Positions 58,154-64,000 of a DNA stretch of 64,000 nt are shown here, one piece after another. A program made the position numbers and the translations under genes. The stretch comes from Amanita rubescens. Its lineage: Eukaryota > Basidiomycota > Agaricomycetes > Agaricales > Amanitaceae. The stretch is taken from NCBI GenBank assembly GCA_015039365.1, contig WION01000137.1, positions 1-64,000 of the forward strand, in the 5' to 3' direction. The number at the start of each line of letters is the position of its first letter. Position 1 is the stretch's first letter. Under the pieces are notes generated by a model. It worked only from the letters and a program-made list of their open reading frames with translations. It was not told the DNA's origin and did not search any database.

Positions 58154-59621
58154 ATGAACGAATTCCGTAAGTATGCCAGTGTTCTAATACTTTGCACAAT
58201 TACTCAGGAAGTTGTTCGCTTGCTTGTTAGATGATGTGTTGAGGAGGCGTAGAGACTTCGCTCGTGCGGTTGAAAAGTCTAAAAAATCACAACCTACGGA
58301 GAGACAGCCCAGCGAATATTTGTTTCCAATCAATCGACTACCTCAAGATATTCTTGCCGAAGTATTCGTCCAATGTCTACCGACATTTGATCAATGGTCC
58401 CTCTCAACCAAAGGCGTCGCACCTCTCCTGCTTTGTAGCGTCTGTTCTTCGTGGCGCAAGCTGGCGCTTTCTGTGCCGCGTCTCTGGCAAAGGTTATCCA
58501 TTCGCTTTGCAGATAAAATGTTATTCCTTCGTTTTGCAAGTGATATGTTCAATTCAACGAATTCAACGGCCGAGGAACCCGTTGCTTTGATACACGGATG
58601 GATAAAGCGATCCGGTGTGCTTCCTTTGGCACTGAGTTTGCGTGTAACTTCGTCATATAGGAGCCAAGTGCCGATGGTTGAAGCTATGCTAGGTGCATTC
58701 ATTCAATATGCGTCAAGATGGGAGCATTTCCACTTCCATTGTATGGATTTTATTCCTATCACCTTTCCTGAATTTGGAGATATGCCTCATGTGCGCAGCT
58801 TCACCTTAAGCTGTCCGGGTCTTGAAGATCCCAAATTACAAATATCCTCATGGCCCATGTTGACGGTATTACGTTGGCCCCTCCATCCCACGGCATCCTC
58901 AAGTCATAGCCCACCATGGCACCAGTTGACGCGTCTTGCTCTGGGATGCTCCATGAAAGCACGAGAAACACTCTTTGTCATCCAATCCTGTCCAAGGCTA
59001 ACAGAACTGGAAATCAAGTACTACGATGACGACGACGACATCCCGGATCAATCGCCGCGCGGAATTGCCGTGGTAAACGACTGCCTACGAAAATTGAACC
59101 TCAACGTCGGGGAATCGTGCGCGCAGCTTCTTAAAAGACTCACATTACCCGCTTTGACCGAAATGACTCTTTATTTCGACTCCTGCGTACCGCGCATCCA
59201 CAAGGCGCTCTTGCGCTTCTTCACTAGATCTAAATGCAAACTAGACCGATTGGACCTCGCGGACCCTAATTTTGATGGCGACATGCTCCTGAAGTGCCTC
59301 AAGCACGACAGCTGCGCATCCATCACGAATTTGTCCATAGCAAATATATATATTAAGCCTATGGTCACAGATTCTGTCCTTGTCGCACTCGCGGACGTTA
59401 GCGACGTGCTGTTACCTAACTTGGCACATCTTGAACTTCATATGTGTCTTAGTGGATCGCCAGGCTGGCTGGGGGCGATGCTCCTGTCGCGCTGCATTAA
59501 GAAAGATCATGAACTGAAGACTGTCAGGATCCTTTGTCGGTCGCTTTCACGGTCGGATGCTATCCTTGTGGCATTTGTAAAGACCAGATTGAAGGTCACA
59601 CTCGATATTGATGACTCGTGA
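58154..59621 (+). CDS. F-box/LRR-like protein F
   Basis: Exon 1 is 58154-58166 (MNEF plus one base), the intron 58167-58230 (64 bp, phase 1) and exon 2 58231-59621, starting HDVLRRRRDFARAVEKSKKS. The F-box core INRLPQDILAEVFVQCLP is followed by APLLLCSVCSSWRKLALSVP. The C-terminal leucine-rich part is more diverged than in B-E but keeps RSKCKLDRLDL and ECLKHDS-like elements. The tiny first exon and phase-1 intron are shared with genes A-E. It sits about 23 kb from the main cluster, next to the NLR gene. Presumed SCF substrate adaptor. Confidence 0.88.
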
Positions 59622-59930
59622 TATAATTACAATCCCCTCAAATACATGTAATGATGCTGGTTGGTGCATCTTTGGGGATTCGGAGCATGATGCTGGTTCC
59701 CGTGACAGGCCCAAAATGGTCGCGATGTCACTAGGAGTCCACCGATTCCTGCGTGCAGCTAAGGTTGCAGACATGCCATGAGTCAAGCATCTCAAACTTA
59801 AATGTCTCAGTGCTTGTCCTACCCTGTAACACCTAAACTTCTAATTGCATAATATTCACAACTAAACACTACTATATTACAAGACAACTTGTGACAAACT
59901 GCTTATGCCAAAAGTACATGTAGATGGGTA

Positions 59931-62900
59931 TCAAGATTCAAAGTTGCTGTTGCCTTTAGTAGTACCATCAAGTTGATGTTCAAGCAGATTTAATCTGATA
60001 TTCCTGTAGTGGATGGTAGTTGGGTGTTGGGATCCCATATTTTCTGCCATTAACATAATGGCTTGTACAAGTAAAACATCAGCCTCATCCAACCTCCCCT
60101 GACTTTGGTATGTGACTGCTAAATTAGCCATACTTCTCAGAGTGTCTGGGTGGTGTGATCCAAACTTTTCTTTGCTTGCCTCCATCACTTGTACCTTCAA
60201 CTTCTCTGCTTCATCTGACCTCCCCTGACTTTGGTATGTGACTGCTAAATTAGCCATACTCCTCAGAGTGTCTGGGTGGTGTGATCCAAGCTTTTCTTTG
60301 CTTGTCTCCATGACTTGTACCTCCAATTTCTCTGCTTCATTCCACCTCCCCTGCTTCCAGTATGTGGCTGCTAGATTAGCCATGCTTCTCAGAGTGTCTG
60401 GGTGATGTGATCCAAGCCTTTTTTTGCTTGCCTCCATGACTTGTACCTCCAGCTTCTCTGCTTCATCCCACCTCCCCTGATTCCTGTATGTACTTGCTAG
60501 ATTAGTGATGCTTCTCAGAGTATCTGGGTGGTGTGCCAATCCAAGCTTTTCTTTTGTTGCATCCATGACTTGTACCTGCAGCTTCTCTGCTTTACTCCAC
60601 TTCCCCTGGTTCTGGTATGTGACTGCTAGATTAGCCATACTTCTTAGAGTGTCTGGGTGGTGCAATCCAAGGCTTTTTTTGCTTGCCTCCATGACTTGTA
60701 CCTCCAGCTTCTCTGCTTCATCCCACCTCCCCTGATTCCTGTATATGCCTGCTAGATTAGCCATGCTTCTCAGAGTATCTGGGTGGTGTGATCCAAGCTT
60801 TTCTTTCCTTGCCTCCATGACTTGTACCTCCAGCTTCTCTGCTTCATCCCATCTCCCTTGATTCTTGTATGTGCCAGCTAGGTTAGCCATGCTTCTCAGA
60901 GTGTCTGGGTGGTGCACTCCAAGCTTTTCTTTGCTTCCCATCATGACTTGTACCTGCAGCTTCTCTGCTTTACCCCACCTCCCCTGGTTCTGGTATGTGA
61001 CTGCTAGATTAGCCATGCTTCTCAGAGTGTATGGGTGATGTGATCCAAGCTTTTTTATCCTTTCCCCCATGACTTGTACCTCCAGCTTTTCTGCTTCATC
61101 CCACCTCCCCTGATCCCCATATGTGGCTGCTAGATTAGCCATGCTTGCCAGAGTGTCTAGGTGGTGTGATCCAAGTGTTTCTTTCCTTGCCTCCATGACT
61201 TGTACCTCCAGTTTTTCTGCTTCATCCCACTTCCCCTGTTCCCTGTAAGCGCTTGCCAGATTAGCCATGCTTGTCAGAGTGTCTGGGTGGTGTGATCCAA
61301 GCTTTTCTTTCCTTGCTTCCATGACTTGTACCTCCAGCTTTTCAGCTTCCTTCCAGCTCCCAATGTGATCAAATACAAGTGCAAATCTAACACATTCATC
61401 ATCATAGTAGACAGTGCTCAAACCTAACTCTACTGCATGATCATAATTTGCTCTAATATGAGGGGCAAGTAGCCCACAAAACTTATAGTTGTCAACACTA
61501 TAGTTTAACTCTACAGAGCAGGCTAACATGGCCCTTGTCATTGAAATCTGCCTATTAATTTCTATCTCTGGAATTCTGCTTCTGTTCCAGGAGTTCACTA
61601 ATGGATGGATTGAGTACATTTTACCAATCTTTTTGAGCAGTGAAAATGATAACAGCACTTGTGTTCCTAGTTGAAATTGCATTATATCCCAGTCTCCCTT
61701 CTTATCTAAAAATAACACATTAGGATCCAGCATTGTTACTGACAATGGGAGATCCAGTTTCTCTTCTGCATCAATGTCCCTGTTCTTGTAATTCTTTGCT
61801 GCAATTTTGAACAATTCTTCTGGTATATTCTCATAGTGCAGAAAGGCAATTATTCTATACAGGGTAGTAGCACTCTTAGCTGCTACAGCCCCAAAGTTCA
61901 CTCCCTTTGTAACTTGTGCCTCAATCTCTTTCATTGAAATTTCCCAGGTTTCATATGTAGATGATCCATAATTGGATGCACCTTTGAAAGAAGGATTGAG
62001 AATTAATTGACCATGGTTTTTGGCATATATTTCCAGGTAATCTTCAAGTGGACATCTGCAGGCTATCATGTATGCACCAGCTTGGTCAATTGCAAGGGGA
62101 ATGCCACCCAGCTTTGACACAAGCTGCTTGGCCAAAATTTCACCATCCTCAGATGTGTAATTTAGTCTGGCTGATTTGAAAAGCAATGATAGAGCCTCTT
62201 CTTCTTCCATTTCAAAAACTTCCATAGAGTCCTCTGTGATCCTACACAATTCAAAATTCCTGCTTGTTATCAAAATATTTCCTCCATTTCCAGGTGGGAG
62301 AAACTTCTCAACCACTTGGTATCCACCATCTGCATTATCATATATCATCAACCAATTTGACTTTCCAGAAATCCATTTGAGAGCATGTGCAGCTGAGGAG
62401 GCAGCCTCAGGGGGGGCATTATTTGCCTGAGCAATCTGCTTGAGTCTGAGATCAACAGCATTTTCTGAAGAAGCATCAATCCAAAATATATCAGAAAATC
62501 TACAGTACACAGCTTGGTTAATTTATATAGCTCACAGAGGTTCACTCACAAACTCTCATTTTCTTCAGTAAATTTGAGGCAAATCTGAGTTTTTCCAATA
62601 CCTCCCAAACCATGCAAAAGAAATGATTTCCTTTTCTCCATGGCATTGGGGAAAAAATGTTCCTTTAGCCTTTGTAGATATGTACTACGACCTGTAAACA
62701 TAGTGCTAGAGTGCCTGACAGGAGGCAAAGGTGCTATCACTTCAGTAGCAACTGAAGGATTGTTGATTTGCTAATCATTATCATGATTATGGATATCTTC
62801 ACACCAGCACAATAATCACATACTACATGATTCCCATTAACATTAAAGAACTGGCTATTTGCAATTATGAAGTTCTGAGCTGCAGCAAAGATACCTGCAT

Positions 62901-62967
62901 CAAGTCCAGAGCTGGCTGCAACAGGAGGGATATTATTGCTATTGACTTCCCCAGAATCATCGCCCAT
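59931..62967 (-). CDS. NB-ARC/TPR NOD-like receptor, 977 aa
   Basis: Three exons: 62967-62824, 62770-62550 and 62499-59931; introns of 53 and 50 bp keep the frame exactly (2934 bases including the stop). Exon 1 encodes a short N-terminal region with AQNFIIANSQFFNVNGNHV. The NB-ARC domain follows: P-loop GLGGIGKTQ, the kinase-2 strand WLMIYDNAD, NILITSRN and the GLPL-like GGIPLAIDQAGAY. Residues after about 520 form ten full 42-residue kinesin-light-chain-type TPR repeats (consensus HHPDTLRSMANLA.TY..QGRW then DEAEKLEVQVMEA.KEKLG) plus partial ends. NB-ARC/TPR proteins are a fungal NOD-like receptor class: the TPR part is thought to bind a ligand and the nucleotide-binding part to oligomerise. 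The locus is almost free of CpG, unlike its neighbours. The effector output is unknown. Confidence 0.93.
60070..61350 (-). repeat. Array of about ten 126-bp TPR-coding repeats
   Basis: Units recur every 126 bp (one of 129 bp, adding an Ala at LGLAHHP). Each contains a version of CTTCTCTGCTTCATCCCACC and AGAGTGTCTGGGTGGTG. High identity between units suggests recent expansion or homogenisation. Confidence 0.9.
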
Positions 62968-63224
62968 TGTATTGTGGCTTTTGGTAATAATCTGGATGAG
63001 AAGCAGACTGACAGTTGCCCGTGCGAGGATGTTGTATCCAAAGTAATGTGGTTGTTGGCAAGAAGAAAGAGAGATTGTAACGCATGTCACACTCGGCTCG
63101 CTCTAAAAAAATGCACCCGTGTCGTGAAGACAAGGTTAATGCGCGAGTAACGGTGCTATTACTTCATCCGTAGATGTGAACAGGCATATTCTCTGCCTTC
63201 CTGATAACCTAGTTCTCGTCCCGC

Positions 63225-63900
63225 ATGCGGCGAACTGTCACTTCGCCTCCCCAAGCGCTCCCACTGTTTTCACCAACTTTGCGCACCCAGCTTTGTCCTC
63301 TTCTTCACTGCCTCCATCGCCGCATCATGATTTCTCGCGATCATCTTGCAACACATTCTCGACCCTTCTCTCAGTCTCTCATCTCTCCCTTTGGCCTCAC
63401 TTTCTCTCCCGGAACACTTCCACCGCATCGGTCTCACTACAGCTTCTCCCTACCGCAACTTCGCACTTGGCCTCGCATACGCCTATCTTCTTCCCCTCCC
63501 GGAATGGAGCCTCTCCGAAAAAGATTGGACAAAGTACTTCTACAAACATGGCGTCGCCAGTTTCAGCGAACCCGTCCCCTTTCCGATCCACGACGGCGTC
63601 CTGGTTTTTGACGTAGAAACCATGCCAAAAGACTCACCCATACCCCGTCATCGCCATACCCGCCGGCCCATCTCATCCCCTCTGGCCCAGACACAGGCCA
63701 ACTCGTTGTAGGCCACAACACTTCTTTTGATCGCGCCCGCGTCGAAAATGAATACTCCTTTTCCGGTACTAGGACTCCGTGGATGGACACCATGTCTCTC
63801 CACCACGTTGCTGTGAACGAGATATCCTCTCGCTAGCATCCCGCGTGGAACAAGTGGAAAAGACGCAGCGGTCAAATCATCGTATCTCATCGTGCGTGCA
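63225..63900 (+). pseudogene. Mitochondrial DNA polymerase gamma (MIP1) 5' relic
   Basis: Blocks of the family N-terminus and exonuclease domain are readable: SRDHLATHS (about 63340), EHFHRIGLTTASPYRNFALG, DWTKYFYKHGVASFSEPVPF, then VFDVETMPKDSP (exonuclease motif I, about 63605). After a frame change HLIPSGPDTGQLVVGHNTSF plus DRARVENEYS (motif II, about 63700) and TPWMDTMSLHHVAVNEISSR follow, then TAG where the family has Gln, then HPAWNKWK. At least two frameshifts and this stop inactivate it. The polymerase domain is not present before the window ends. The true enzyme copies mitochondrial DNA. Confidence 0.75.
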
Positions 63901-64000
63901 ATGGCTGTGCTTTTTGCCGTAGACTCAGGTAAACGATGTCTTGCGATGTAGTTTGCAGGTAGTATACATGACGTTATTTAATGCCAGTACCAATCACAAT

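Noticed and set aside
60505..60735. Plus-strand frame inside the NLR repeat region
   Set aside because: Produced by the antisense of the TPR repeats; composition follows the repeat.

Overview
The window comes from a filamentous basidiomycete, most likely a mushroom-forming Agaricomycete. Genes are packed on both strands and split by many short introns (about 45-65 bp, mostly GT-AG, a few GC-AG). The gene families also fit: an expanded F-box-like family, a CorA-like membrane protein, an SPT5-like NGN/KOW protein, a HET-domain protein, an NB-ARC/TPR receptor, a CYP63-type P450, MARVEL-like tetraspan proteins and a heme-thiolate peroxidase. No tRNA, rRNA, CRISPR array or intact transposon was recognised. 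Exon joins were worked out by eye from reading frame, splice signals and family knowledge; no alignment or database search was run.

Layout. 0-8 kb: an SPT5-like protein running off the left edge (minus), a CorA-like protein (plus) and a HET-domain protein (minus). 8-11.2 kb: a small secreted protein and a decayed phosphomannomutase gene. 11.4-15.5 kb: two tandem actin genes (minus); the more canonical one carries a one-base frameshift. 16-20.4 kb: a P450 (plus) and the proteasome subunit RPN10 (minus), tail to tail. 20.5-35.2 kb: five F-box genes in one orientation, including two tandem-duplicate pairs, separated by an AT-hook gene, gene fragments and a decayed phosphotransferase-like gene. 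35.6-41.3 kb: a decayed heme-thiolate peroxidase, a disordered Ser/Arg-rich protein, an inverted F-box pseudogene and a truncated NUG1/Grn1 N-terminus. 42-46.3 kb: a housekeeping block with a Tra2-like SR protein, ribosomal protein eL18 and the MBOAT acyltransferase ALE1. 46.7-52.7 kb: three MARVEL-like paralogs. 53.8-56.4 kb: a small membrane protein and a WDR89-like WD40 protein. 57.9-64 kb: a kinase-tail fragment, a sixth F-box gene, a complete NB-ARC/TPR NOD-like receptor and a decayed mitochondrial DNA polymerase gamma fragment.

Function. The housekeeping genes (actin, RPN10, eL18, ALE1, Tra2-like, WDR89) are ordinary. The accessory part combines probable substrate-recognition proteins of SCF ubiquitin ligases with two classes of fungal recognition protein (HET and NLR) and many gene relics. 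The most unusual stretch is the NLR locus. About 3.2 kb there holds only three CpG dinucleotides while flanking DNA is CpG-rich, yet its reading frame is intact. It encodes a short N-terminal hydrophobic/Asn motif, an NB-ARC domain and about ten nearly uniform 42-residue TPR repeats.
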